Assembly: GCA_902629285.1 (NCBI GenBank)
Contig: CACOQN010000002.1
Span: 1-64,000, forward strand
DNA from: an uncultured Pelagibacteraceae bacterium
Lineage (GTDB): Bacteria > Pseudomonadota > Alphaproteobacteria > Pelagibacterales > Pelagibacteraceae
Reading direction: 5' to 3'
Length of the DNA: 64,000 nt
Shown here piece by piece: positions 24,500-33,157 of this stretch. The notes under the pieces were generated by a model that searched no databases, was not told the origin of the DNA, and worked only from the letters and a program-made list of their open reading frames with translations. The position numbers and the translations under genes are program-made. Position 1 is the first letter of the stretch. Every line of letters starts with the position of its first letter.

Positions 24500-25497
24500 A
24501 ACCAATTAGGTATTGGCAAACCCTTTTCCTCTAGGAATTTTTTGTTAAACATTTTTGTTGCGTATTTATCACTTCTATCACAAAGAATTGTAACTATTGT
24601 TTTTCCTGGTCCTAGTTCTTTACCCATTCTTATTGCTCCTGCAATATTAATACCACAACTAGTTCCAAGACTTAATCCTTCATTTTGTATTAAGTCGTAT
24701 AAAATTGGTAGAGCTTCATGATCATCAATTGAATACGCATCATCTATTTTTGCTTCTTCAAAATTTGCAGTAACTCTACTCGATCCAATTCCTTCAGTAA
24801 TAGAACCTCCATCAGATTTTAGTTCACCGTTCTTAATATAATTATAAAGTGCAGATCCTTTTGGATCAGATAAATAAATTTTTATATCTTTATTCTTTTC
24901 TTTAAGAGCATTGCTGACACCAGAAATTGTTCCACCAGTTCCAGAGGAACAAACAAATCCATCTACTTTACCATCGGTTTGTTCCCAAATTTCTTGACCT
25001 GTACCTTCGTAATGACCTTTTGCATTGGCTGTATTGTCAAACTGATTGGCCCAAATAACACCATTGTTATTTGTTGGTCTTAGTTCGTCGGCTAATCTCG
25101 CTGCTACTTTTACAAAATTATTATCGTCTTTATATGGTTTTGGTGGAACTAATTTTAGTTCAGCTCCAAGATTTCTCAGTAAATCTTTTTTCTCTTGAGT
25201 TTGGTTATCATTCATTACAATAATAGTTTTGTAACCTAGAGAATTACCTAGCAGACCAAGGCCTATACCAGTATTACCCGCTGTTCCTTCAACAACTGTT
25301 CCACCTTTAGTAATTAATTTTTTTTCTTGAGCATCTTTTATTAAAGCAAGTGCTGCTCTATCTTTTACGGATCCACCTGGATTTAAAAATTCTGCTTTTC
25401 CATAAATATTACATCCTGTAATCTCTGAGGCTGCTCTTAATTTAATTAGAGGTGTATTACCTATTCCAGATATAAAATCATTTTGTGTGTTATTCAT
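24496..25497 (-). CDS. cysK: Cysteine synthase (O-acetylserine sulfhydrylase)
   Basis: This PLP enzyme makes cysteine from O-acetylserine and sulfide. The PLP lysine is Lys45 in NPGGSVKDRAAL. The substrate loop is EGTAGNTGIGLG, and the phosphate loop is SSGTGGTISG near residue 180. The 333 residues give a slightly long C-terminus with GTSCGINIAGAI. The mid-region SDPKGSALYNYIKNGEL is also seen in cystathionine-beta-synthase-like relatives. Its start overlaps the cysE stop by one base, so the two consecutive steps are coupled. Confidence 0.88.
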   Translation of the reverse strand: MNNTQNDFISGIGNTPLIKLRAASEITGCNIYGKAEFLNPGGSVKDRAALALIKDAQEKKLITKGGTVVEGTAGNTGIGLGLLGNSLGYKTIIVMNDNQTQEKKDLLRNLGAELKLVPPKPYKDDNNFVKVAARLADELRPTNNNGVIWANQFDNTANAKGHYEGTGQEIWEQTDGKVDGFVCSSGTGGTISGVSNALKEKNKDIKIYLSDPKGSALYNYIKNGELKSDGGSITEGIGSSRVTANFEEAKIDDAYSIDDHEALPILYDLIQNEGLSLGTSCGINIAGAIRMGKELGPGKTIVTILCDRSDKYATKMFNKKFLEEKGLPIPNWF

Positions 25498-26075
25498 TAA
25501 TCTGATTTTTTATCACTATCAGGTGTAATTCCATAAGGTTTAAATTCACTATCAGCAATTCCAACACTTCTAGCAGGTATTCCAACCATTACTGAATTTT
25601 CGGAAACATCTTTTGTAATTACTGCGTTTGCTCCAATTCTTGCTCCTCTACCAACTACAACTGGACCTAATACTTGTGCACCAGAACCAATTACAACATC
25701 CTCTTTTATAGTAGGATGTCTTTTTATATTACGCTGATTATCTGAGTTAATACTAGGCGCAATTCCACCTAAGGTAACCATATGATAGATAGTAACATTA
25801 TCCCCAATATCTGAAGTCTCTCCAATTACCACACCCATTCCATGATCAATAAATAAATTTTTTCCAATTTTTGCATTTGGATGAATTTCAATACCAGTAA
25901 AGAATCTTGAAAGTTGAGATATGATTCTTGCTATTAGATGAAATTTAGCTGTACTAAAAAAATTAGCGATTCTATGAAAGAAAACCGCTTTAACTCCAGG
26001 ATAAGTTAATATTAAACTTAATTTAGATTTTGCAGCTGGATCTCTGTCAATTATTGATTGTAAAAAATCACTCAT
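25497..26075 (-). CDS. cysE: Serine O-acetyltransferase (short form)
   Basis: It acetylates serine to O-acetylserine, the substrate for the next gene. The 192-residue short form begins at [38 protein letters not shown], without the N-terminal helical domain of the E. coli protein. The left-handed hexapeptide helix spans about 65-170, with the catalytic His region [28 protein letters not shown]. Overlap with cysK by one base indicates an operon. It is divergent from a glyoxalase-like gene. Confidence 0.9.
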   Translation of the reverse strand: MSDFLQSIIDRDPAAKSKLSLILTYPGVKAVFFHRIANFFSTAKFHLIARIISQLSRFFTGIEIHPNAKIGKNLFIDHGMGVVIGETSDIGDNVTIYHMVTLGGIAPSINSDNQRNIKRHPTIKEDVVIGSGAQVLGPVVVGRGARIGANAVITKDVSENSVMVGIPARSVGIADSEFKPYGITPDSDKKSD

Positions 26076-26155
26076 TTTTTAGTTTTTTTGTGCCTGTTGA
26101 TTAAAAAATAATATGCTTTATATAGTGAGTAATTACTTAAATTAAAGAGGTTTAA

Positions 26156-26566
26156 ATGTATAAGAATACTAACTGTTTTCATTTAGCTATTCCATGTGGT
26201 GATCTAGAACTTGCAAAAAAGTTTTATAGCGAGACCTTAGGATGTAGACTTGATAATTCAGCTCAAGAATGGGCTGATGTTGATTTTTGGGGTAATGAGC
26301 TTACTCTCCATAAAAGTGAGCATAAATTAGACAGTGAAAGACATGATGTTGATATGGGAAATGTTTCAGTACCTCATTTTGGTGTGCATTTATCAAGAAA
26401 AGACTTCGATGCTTTAAAACAAAGATTGAAAGATAGTGGAACAAAATATTATGATGAACCTTATTTGAGATTTAAAGGCACTAAATATGAGCAAGAGACT
26501 TTCTTTGTAAAAGATCCAAACGAAAACATTTTAGAAATTAAAACTCTTACTTCAAATCCAGACTAG
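26156..26566 (+). CDS. VOC/glyoxalase-family protein
   Basis: A 136-residue single-chain vicinal-oxygen-chelate protein. NCFHLAIPCGDLELAKKFYSETLGCRLD gives the first beta-alpha-beta module with a candidate metal His. VPHFGVHLSRKDFDALKQRL and FFVKDPNENILEIKTL give the second module with the terminal Glu. Members include dioxygenases and lyases; the substrate is unknown. A GAGG ribosome site is spaced 6 bases from the ATG. Confidence 0.78.
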   Translation: MYKNTNCFHLAIPCGDLELAKKFYSETLGCRLDNSAQEWADVDFWGNELTLHKSEHKLDSERHDVDMGNVSVPHFGVHLSRKDFDALKQRLKDSGTKYYDEPYLRFKGTKYEQETFFVKDPNENILEIKTLTSNPD

Positions 26567-26617
26567 TATTCTTTAATAATTATTATTAATATTGGTAAAA
26601 TTTAATATCTATTTTCT

Positions 26618-26646
26618 TTGACTCAGTCTCCAAATTCACGATAGAC
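26618..26646 (+). promoter_or_regulatory. Possible sigma-70-type promoter of proX
   Basis: TTGACT (26618-26623) is a near-consensus -35 element. A 17-base spacer leads to ATAGAC (26641-26646), a poor -10. The ribosome site AAGGAG (26663-26668) and ATG 26674 follow. The -10 match is weak, so the exact placement is uncertain. Confidence 0.3.
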
Positions 26647-26673
26647 TTTATTTTTAAATAATAAGGAGTGATA

Positions 26674-27636
26674 ATGAGAATAATCAAAACTACACTTGTA
26701 GCTGGATTAATTTCTATTTTAACAACATTTTCATCTTTTGCAGAAAAAGTTAAAATTGGAGATCCAGGTTGGACAGGTGCAACAGCAATTGCAAATTTAT
26801 TAGCAGCAGTTGTTACAGACAAAATGGGTGGCGAAGCTGAGCTTGTTCCTGGTAACAATACAGCAATTTATGCTGCGATTGACAGAGGAAAAGGTGAAAT
26901 CGATGTACATCCAGACATATGGTTACCAAACCAAGAAGCTTATACAAATGATTTAGTTCCTAAAGGAACTTTAAAATTAAGTAGCAAACCTTATGAAGGA
27001 AACCAAGGTTATTGTGTTTCACAACAGTTTGCCAAAAAAATGAATATTACAGCAATTGAAGACTTAGCTAGACCAGAAGTTGTTAAAGCAATGGATAGTG
27101 ATGGAAATGGCAAAGGTGAGTTTTGGATTGGTGCTGACGGTTGGGCTTCTGCAAATGTAAATCAAGTTAAATTAAGAGACTATGGTTTATATGATGCTGG
27201 TATCGAAGCAGTTAGAGCTGCTGAAGCAGTTAAAAATGCAAGAGTACTTGACTCAATTAAAAAAAACGAAGGATATGCGTTTTACTGTTACAAACCACAT
27301 GCAATTTGGGGAATGGCTGACGTAGTGATGTTAACAGAACCAAAATATGATCCTGCAAAATACAAAATGATTCAACCTAAAGCAGATGCTGACTGGTACA
27401 AGAAATCTTATGTTGCATCAAAAGATGCTCTTAAGCAAATTCAAATTGGTTGGGCAACTTCTTTAGAGAGTCAATCACCAGCGATTGTAGAATTCTTTAA
27501 GAATTTTCAATTAACAGCTGATGATGTTTCTGCAATGGCTTATGCAGTTTCAGTTGAGAAAAAAAATCCTGCTGATGTCGCAAGAGCTTGGATGGAAGCA
27601 AATAAATCAACTGTAGACGGTTGGTTAGGACTATAA
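26674..27636 (+). CDS. proX: Glycine betaine/proline betaine ABC substrate-binding protein
   Basis: Periplasmic binding protein of the OpuAC/ProX family, 320 residues. The signal peptide MRIIKTTLVAGLISILTTFSSFA is followed by EKVKIGDPGWTGATAIANLLA. Aromatic residues typical of the cation-pi betaine pocket recur (GWTG, IWLPNQEAY, IGADGWAS, YCYKPHAIWGM). ATG 26674 is chosen over the in-frame GTG 26668 because AAGGAG sits five bases upstream of the ATG. A perfect 13-bp hairpin follows, then proV and proW. Choline or DMSP could also be ligands; betaine is the family-based guess. Confidence 0.9.
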   Translation: MRIIKTTLVAGLISILTTFSSFAEKVKIGDPGWTGATAIANLLAAVVTDKMGGEAELVPGNNTAIYAAIDRGKGEIDVHPDIWLPNQEAYTNDLVPKGTLKLSSKPYEGNQGYCVSQQFAKKMNITAIEDLARPEVVKAMDSDGNGKGEFWIGADGWASANVNQVKLRDYGLYDAGIEAVRAAEAVKNARVLDSIKKNEGYAFYCYKPHAIWGMADVVMLTEPKYDPAKYKMIQPKADADWYKKSYVASKDALKQIQIGWATSLESQSPAIVEFFKNFQLTADDVSAMAYAVSVEKKNPADVARAWMEANKSTVDGWLGL

Positions 27637-27650
27637 TCTAAATCAAAATT

Positions 27651-27685
27651 TATACTCGGCAATTATAGATTGCCGAGTATATTTT
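27651..27685 (+). terminator. Perfect hairpin between proX and proV (partial terminator/mRNA stabiliser)
   Basis: TATACTCGGCAAT (27651-27663) and ATTGCCGAGTATA (27669-27681) pair perfectly over a 5-base loop and are followed by TTTT (27682-27685). The short T-run suggests partial termination. It would leave proX mRNA in excess of proVW mRNA. Confidence 0.75.
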
Positions 27686-27704
27686 CCTATAATAGAAGAT
27701 AAAA

Positions 27705-28766
27705 ATGGATTCATCGAGTTCAGCAATACAAATTCAAAATGTTTGGAAAGTATTTGGAAATACTTCTAAAGAAGCATTAGATGCAATCCGAAATAAAAAA
27801 ATTTCAAAAACAGAAGCCTTAGAAAACTATAACTCAGTAATTGGAGTTTCTGATGTTTCTTTCGACGTTAAACAAGGTGAAATATTCTGTGTGATGGGAC
27901 TTTCTGGAAGTGGAAAGTCTACATTAGTAAGACATATCAATAGACTTTTGGAGCCAACTTCTGGCAAAATTTTGATTAATGGACAAGATGTAATGGGATT
28001 AGATAGAGAAAATCTTCAAGAATTAAGAAATAAAAAGATAGGAATGGTTTTTCAAAACTTTGCGCTAATGCCTCATAGATCAGTTGTAGACAATATCGCA
28101 ATGCCTTTAGAGATTAGAGGTATAAGCAAAAACGATCGTTTAGATACTGCAAATAAAATTTTAGAAATTGTAGAACTACAAGGTTGGGGTAACAAATTTG
28201 CTCACGAATTGTCTGGAGGAATGCAACAAAGAGTAGGTCTTGCAAGAGCTTTAGCAGCTGATCCAGAGTTTCTTTTAATGGATGAGCCATTTAGTGCATT
28301 AGATCCACTTATTAGAAGACAGCTTCAGACTGAGTTCATTAAACTTTCAAAACAAATGAAAAAAACTACAGTTTTTATTACTCATGATTTGGATGAAGCA
28401 GTAAGAGTAGGACACAGAATTGCAATCATGAGAGATGGAAAAGTAATCCAAATAGGGACACCTGAAGAAATAGTTGTAAGTCCTGCAGATGAATATGTTG
28501 CTGATTTTGTAAAAGGAATTTCAAGACTTAAAGTTGTTCAAGCTAAAACAATCATGCAATCAGTTGAGAATTACGAAAGTGTTTATGGAAAATTAGATGA
28601 AAAAAATCAAAGTGTGGGAGAAAATGAATTATTAAGTAGGCTTATCGAGTTATCAAAATCTAGCGGAGGACTATTGGTTGTTAAAGATAATAATCAAAAT
28701 AACGTAGGTGTGTTAACGCAATCAGATCTTTTAAAAGCAGTTGTAGAGGGTGGAGATGGAGAATAA
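27705..28766 (+). CDS. proV: Glycine betaine ABC transporter ATPase
   Basis: A 353-residue ATPase. Walker A is GLSGSGKST (near 65), the Q-loop is VFQNFALMPHRSV, the signature is LSGGMQQRVGLARAL, and Walker B is FLLMDEPFSALDP. The N-terminal KVFGNTSKEALDAIRNKKISKTEALEN extension is typical of ProV/OpuAA. After residue 270 a short region ending KDNNQNNVGVLTQSDLLKAV is a remnant of a CBS domain, which in OpuA senses ionic strength; a full tandem CBS pair is not present. It overlaps the proW start by 11 bases. Confidence 0.9.
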   Translation: MDSSSSAIQIQNVWKVFGNTSKEALDAIRNKKISKTEALENYNSVIGVSDVSFDVKQGEIFCVMGLSGSGKSTLVRHINRLLEPTSGKILINGQDVMGLDRENLQELRNKKIGMVFQNFALMPHRSVVDNIAMPLEIRGISKNDRLDTANKILEIVELQGWGNKFAHELSGGMQQRVGLARALAADPEFLLMDEPFSALDPLIRRQLQTEFIKLSKQMKKTTVFITHDLDEAVRVGHRIAIMRDGKVIQIGTPEEIVVSPADEYVADFVKGISRLKVVQAKTIMQSVENYESVYGKLDEKNQSVGENELLSRLIELSKSSGGLLVVKDNNQNNVGVLTQSDLLKAVVEGGDGE

Positions 28767-30261
28767 ACAAATTAATAACCCAACTAGATCAGAATTAATA
28801 ACCGACTTTGTTAAATCAAATCCAGAATATTATATTAAAGAGTTTCAAAAAATTGGAAGCAAACCTTCTTTCTCTTTTTCATTTAATTTGTATGCTGGAA
28901 TTCTTGGACCAATTTGGTTTGGAATGAGAAATATTTGGAATTGGGCTTTGGCCTTTTTAATTATTGAGACTTTTTCTGTTGTTCAAATTATCAGAGGTTT
29001 ATTTGGAAATATTACTAAAGATGCTGTTGAAAAAATTAAGCAAGTTGAATCTACTATTGCATTTAGAAACAAACAGTTAGAAGCGGCTATAACTAATAAT
29101 CCAGATAAGGTTGATGTCTATAAACGTAACATTAAATCTTTAGAGGATGCGATGCAGGGATACATTGATGAAGTTGCGAGAATTGAGGCGTCTGCAATTT
29201 GGATAACTATTTTTGGTATTGCTCTATTAATTTCAATTAAAATAGTTCAAGGGATTTTAGCTAATTCTATTTTAGAGAAAAGATATTCAGAGTGGTTGTC
29301 AGATAAAACAATTAGGCCAGGAATGCAAAATAAGAACTTTATTTCTAGCACAATTTTTGCAGCAGTGATTATGTTTTTCTCAGTTATGCATTATAGTTTT
29401 CCAGGTGTTATTACTGTTATGGATGATTTTCCAACCCATCCAGATATAAGATTAACTTCAATAAAATGGGTAGAAACTATTTTTGACTATGCTGTTTTAA
29501 AAGGAGATGCTTTATTTACGGCGATCACTATTGGAATTAGATCAGTATTAGATTTCTTAGAATTATTATTTGTAAAAACTCCGTGGATTGTAATTATAAC
29601 AACCATAGTTACTTTAACTGGACTAGCCGCAGGTCCAAGAGCTGCAATTTATTCAGCAGGATTTTTATGTTACATGGGTTTTTTAGGTTTTTGGGTAAAA
29701 GCCATGACTACCTTGGCTCTTCTTGGAACTGCTGCAGTATTAAGTATTGTAATTGGAATTCCACTTGGAATTTTTTGTGCAAGACGTCAAAGATTTTATT
29801 CAATGATAAGACCAATAATGGATTTTATGCAAACAATGCCTGCCTTTGTATTCATGATACCAGTAATCGCATTCTTTGGTACTGGAAAAGTTGCAGCAGT
29901 AATTATTACAATGATTTTTGGAGGCACACCTGTGGTTAGACTAACAGTTCTAGGATTAAGAGGTGTGCCTGAAACAATTAGAGAAGCAGCAATCGCTTAC
30001 GGGGCATCTAAATGGTATTTATTAAGAAAAGTAGATTTACCGCTGGCAACACCATCTATTTTGGCAGGTGTGAACCAAACAGTAATGTTAAGTTTAGCAA
30101 TGGTAGTAGTTGCATCTTTAATTGGTGCAAAAGGTTTAGGACAAGATGTTTTAGAAGCACTTCAATATGCAAATGTTGGACAAGGAATTTTAGCAGGTGT
30201 AGCAATTTTATTTGTTGCTTTAATACTTGATAGGGTTGTTCAAGGTAAAAAAAGAGTTTAA
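28756..30261 (+). CDS. proW: Glycine betaine ABC transporter permease with extra N-terminal domain
   Basis: A permease of about 501 residues. The C-terminal half (about 290-495) is the standard ProW domain with GIPLGIFCARRQRFYSMIRPIMDFMQTMPAFVFMIPVIAFFG and the coupling loop EAAIAYGASKWYLLRKVDLPLATPSI. The first ~200 residues are additional. They contain a DUF2628-like stretch (NLYAGILGPIWFGMRNIWNWALAFLI), a charged helical segment and one more membrane helix. E. coli ProW is about 354 residues, so this is a fusion or lineage-specific extension. ATG 28756 is preferred over GTG 28750 because GAGGG lies 5 bases upstream of it. Confidence 0.87.
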   Translation: MENKQINNPTRSELITDFVKSNPEYYIKEFQKIGSKPSFSFSFNLYAGILGPIWFGMRNIWNWALAFLIIETFSVVQIIRGLFGNITKDAVEKIKQVESTIAFRNKQLEAAITNNPDKVDVYKRNIKSLEDAMQGYIDEVARIEASAIWITIFGIALLISIKIVQGILANSILEKRYSEWLSDKTIRPGMQNKNFISSTIFAAVIMFFSVMHYSFPGVITVMDDFPTHPDIRLTSIKWVETIFDYAVLKGDALFTAITIGIRSVLDFLELLFVKTPWIVIITTIVTLTGLAAGPRAAIYSAGFLCYMGFLGFWVKAMTTLALLGTAAVLSIVIGIPLGIFCARRQRFYSMIRPIMDFMQTMPAFVFMIPVIAFFGTGKVAAVIITMIFGGTPVVRLTVLGLRGVPETIREAAIAYGASKWYLLRKVDLPLATPSILAGVNQTVMLSLAMVVVASLIGAKGLGQDVLEALQYANVGQGILAGVAILFVALILDRVVQGKKRV

Positions 30262-30270
30262 TTAATCTTA

Positions 30271-30876
30271 ATGGAATATGTATTATTAGGTTTTTTAACA
30301 GGATTAAGTTTAATTTTAGCTCTAGGTGCACAAAACATATTTGTTATTGAGCAGGGATTAAAAAAACAACATGTATTTTTAGTTTGTTTAATATGTTCGA
30401 TATCAGATTTAATATTAATATGTTTAGGTATTTTTCTATTCCATTATTTTAATCAATTTTTCAATCAAACAGTAGAAATAATTTTAAATACACTTCTTAT
30501 ATTATTTTTAATTCATTTTATTTATACAAAAATAAAAACACATTATTCAGAAATAAAATTTCATAATGAAATAACTAGTATTTCAAAAACAAATATATTT
30601 ATTAAAACTTTAGGTTTTACATATCTTAATCCACATGTCTATTCAGATACTGTTTTTTTTCTAGGAAATTTTTCTAAAAATTATCTATTAAATCAGAAAA
30701 TATTTTTTGGTATTGGTGCGGCTATTGCTTCATTTTTATTTTTTTTTTCTTTAGGATATTTATCTAATTATCTATCGAAGTATGCTAAAAATGAAAAAAT
30801 TTGGAAAGTAATAAATATTTTTATTATATGTTTTATGTCTATCTTAATTTTATTTATTATTAAGGAAATGTTATGA
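30271..30876 (+). CDS. LysE/ArgO-family amino acid exporter
   Basis: A 201-residue inner-membrane protein with about six hydrophobic segments. GFLTGLSLILALGAQNIFVIEQGLKKQ at the N-terminus is the LysE/ArgO mark, and TYLNPHVYSDTVFFLG gives the conserved central motif. It would export basic amino acids such as lysine or arginine. It lies 9 bases after proW and overlaps the following hydrolase gene by four bases. Its relation to betaine uptake is not obvious beyond cotranscription. Confidence 0.82.
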   Translation: MEYVLLGFLTGLSLILALGAQNIFVIEQGLKKQHVFLVCLICSISDLILICLGIFLFHYFNQFFNQTVEIILNTLLILFLIHFIYTKIKTHYSEIKFHNEITSISKTNIFIKTLGFTYLNPHVYSDTVFFLGNFSKNYLLNQKIFFGIGAAIASFLFFFSLGYLSNYLSKYAKNEKIWKVINIFIICFMSILILFIIKEML

Positions 30877-31628
30877 GTGATATTTATGTGGATGATATAG
30901 GCGAAGGTTTCCCTTTTGTTTTAGTTCATGGTTATTTAGGTTCAGCAGAAATGTGGTTATTTCAAAAAGAATTTTTTTCAAAAAATTATCGCTTAATTAT
31001 CCCAGCTCTCCCAGGGTTTGGCGAAAGTCATAACGTAAAATCTTTAGATTCTATCAATAAAATGGCTAAAAAAATTATAAATGTCTTAGATCAAAAAAAA
31101 ATAGATAAATTTAATTTAATTGGTCATTCAATGGGTGGAATGATAGTTCAGGAAATAACAAAATTGATTGGAGATAGAGTTAACAAATTAATTTGTTTTG
31201 CAACAGGATCCATTGGAGATATCCCGGGAAGATTTGAAACTATGGATGAAACAAGGGAAAAATTAAAGAGAGAAGGTTCAGAAATCTCTTTTTCCAGAGT
31301 ACCTCCTAAATGGTTTGTAAAAGGGGATAAGGATAAAAATTATTTTCTTTGCGAAAATGCCGTTAAGAATGTTTCATTAGAAACTGCTGATAATGCTTTA
31401 CTAGCAATGAAAAATTGGAAAGGGATAGACAATCTAAAAAATATTAAAAATGAAACTCTTATTATATGGGGTGATAAAGATACCTCTTATAATTTTGATC
31501 AAGTCGATACATTAAATAAAAACATAAAAAATAGTCGTTTAGAAATTTTTAAAGATTGTGCTCATAATGTTCACTTAGAACAGCCTGATCAATTTAATAA
31601 TTTAGTAAAAGAATTTATCTCAAAATAA
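30873..31628 (+). CDS. Alpha/beta-fold hydrolase
   Basis: A 251-residue alpha/beta hydrolase. The oxyanion region is LVHGYLGSAEMW and the nucleophile is Ser86 in LIGHSMGGM. The acidic residue lies in LIIWGDKDTSY, and the histidine is His in KDCAHNVHLEQP. The substrate is unknown; esters, lactones or C-C bonds are all possible for the family. It starts inside the lysE-like stop codon and its 3' end overlaps the convergent HAD-like gene by 14 bases. Confidence 0.82.
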   Translation: MSDIYVDDIGEGFPFVLVHGYLGSAEMWLFQKEFFSKNYRLIIPALPGFGESHNVKSLDSINKMAKKIINVLDQKKIDKFNLIGHSMGGMIVQEITKLIGDRVNKLICFATGSIGDIPGRFETMDETREKLKREGSEISFSRVPPKWFVKGDKDKNYFLCENAVKNVSLETADNALLAMKNWKGIDNLKNIKNETLIIWGDKDTSYNFDQVDTLNKNIKNSRLEIFKDCAHNVHLEQPDQFNNLVKEFISK

Positions 31629-32277
31629 TATTTTTATTAAGTTTATAAACTTTTTTATAAGCACCAGTAAATTTTTTTGAAGAATGAAATTTGCCAGGAA
31701 AAATTATACATTTTATTTTAGCTCGCCTTGCTGAATTTAGACTTTCTTGAGTATCCTCAATGGCAATACAATCATTAGCTTTAAGCTTAAGTTTTTTTAG
31801 TGTTAATAGGTATATATCTGGATTTGGTTTAAATTTTTTTATTAATTTAGAATTCCCTATAAAACTAAAGTCTCTTTTATTAATTGAATTTCTTAAAGAA
31901 TACAAAATTGCATTTATATTATTTGAAGATGTAGATGAAACAAATGCAATTTTTATTTTTTCTTTTTTGCAACGAGAAATTAAATTTTTAACACCTGGTC
32001 TTAATTTAAGTTGATTATTTTTAAGATAATTATTAAATATTTTAGTTTTTAAATCTCTCACATATACTGAATCTACGACATTTTTTTTCTTCTTTGCATA
32101 TCTTAATATTCTATCTTTGCCTCCAGATTTACCTAATAAATTTTTATACTCACGTTTGGTCCAATTCCATTCAAGTCCATATTGTTTGAATGCTTCATTG
32201 AATGACTTTCTTTGAATTTCAGAAGTTTCAACAATAGAACCAATGGAACCAAAAAGTAAAGCCTTGTAATATCTCAA
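31615..32277 (-). CDS. HAD-superfamily protein lacking the nucleophilic aspartate
   Basis: A 220-residue CbbY/beta-phosphoglucomutase-like HAD protein. Motif II is IAFVSSTSSNN, the motif III lysine is in KLIKKFKPNPDIYLL, and motif IV is CIAIEDTQESLNSARRA. Motif I should read DxDGT but here is LLFGSIGSIVET, with Gly10 and Ile12 where both aspartates belong. The codons GGT TCC ATT GGT confirm this. Without the nucleophile it cannot work as a normal phosphatase. Translation starts at TTG 32277, overlapping the permease stop, so it is the last gene of the ABC operon. Confidence 0.75.
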   Translation of the reverse strand: MRYYKALLFGSIGSIVETSEIQRKSFNEAFKQYGLEWNWTKREYKNLLGKSGGKDRILRYAKKKKNVVDSVYVRDLKTKIFNNYLKNNQLKLRPGVKNLISRCKKEKIKIAFVSSTSSNNINAILYSLRNSINKRDFSFIGNSKLIKKFKPNPDIYLLTLKKLKLKANDCIAIEDTQESLNSARRAKIKCIIFPGKFHSSKKFTGAYKKVYKLNKNIILR

Positions 32278-33155
32278 CCCTTTACCGCTCCAGCAGTCAA
32301 ACCACTAATAACCTGTCTTTGGAAAAACATCACAAGCATAAATAAAGGAGCTGTTGCAGAAACAACAGCAGATACTGCCCACATTAAATTACCTTCATGT
32401 TGGTTTGTTCCTAAATAACTTTGAATTTTTGGAACCATTGTATGATTTTCTTGATTAAGAAGTAATGCAGTAACAGTAAAGTCATTATAAGCTAGCATTA
32501 AACTAAATAAACCTGCTGTGATTACTCCTGGCCACATCACAGGCATAATTATATGTCTGAAAGCTTGAAAATATGAGCAACCATCAATTAATGCACTTTC
32601 ATCAAGTTCTTTTGGAACAGTTTTAAAAAACGAGTAAAGTAACCAAAGTGTAAATGGTTGATTGATTGCCACCAATACAACAATAGTTGTTGGAAGTATT
32701 CCCCAAATCTGCAATTCAAAAAAAGGAAATAAATATCCTGACACTAAAGTTATATGCGGCATAGCTCTAAAAATTAAAGCTATCATTAAAATCCAAAATG
32801 CATATTTTTCAGTTGATCTTGAAAGAGCATACGCACCTAAAGTTCCTAAAAATAAAGAAATACTTACAACAAATACTGTAACAATGATTGTATTTTTTGA
32901 TGCTTTCCAAAACTCACCTTCAGTCCACGCTTCTGTGTAGGCGTTAGTTGTAAATTTCCCACCTGTTTCAACTAAAGTGTTAAACGCAGATATTGCGTAC
33001 CACCAATCAGATCTGGAAAAGAAGTCTGCTCTTACCTTAAAAGATCCCCAAAAAGTCCAAATAAATGGAAAACAAGCAATTAACAACCAAGTAATAATAA
33101 AAATAGTATTGAATGTTTTTAAACGAGTTGATTTTGTATCTAATCCATAATCCAT
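32274..33155 (-). CDS. CUT1-type ABC transporter permease (MalG-like)
   Basis: A 293-residue inner-membrane permease with six hydrophobic helices. The coupling loop is DESALIDGCSYFQAFRHIIMPVMWPGVIT, and FWTFWGSFKVRADFF marks the MalG-like N-terminus. It ends KG after TAGAVKG. It pairs with the MalF-like permease three bases upstream in the operon. The substrate is unknown. The ATPase for this system is probably the gene at 39.7 kb on the other strand. Confidence 0.87.
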   Translation of the reverse strand: MDYGLDTKSTRLKTFNTIFIITWLLIACFPFIWTFWGSFKVRADFFSRSDWWYAISAFNTLVETGGKFTTNAYTEAWTEGEFWKASKNTIIVTVFVVSISLFLGTLGAYALSRSTEKYAFWILMIALIFRAMPHITLVSGYLFPFFELQIWGILPTTIVVLVAINQPFTLWLLYSFFKTVPKELDESALIDGCSYFQAFRHIIMPVMWPGVITAGLFSLMLAYNDFTVTALLLNQENHTMVPKIQSYLGTNQHEGNLMWAVSAVVSATAPLFMLVMFFQRQVISGLTAGAVKG

Positions 33156-33157
33156 AA

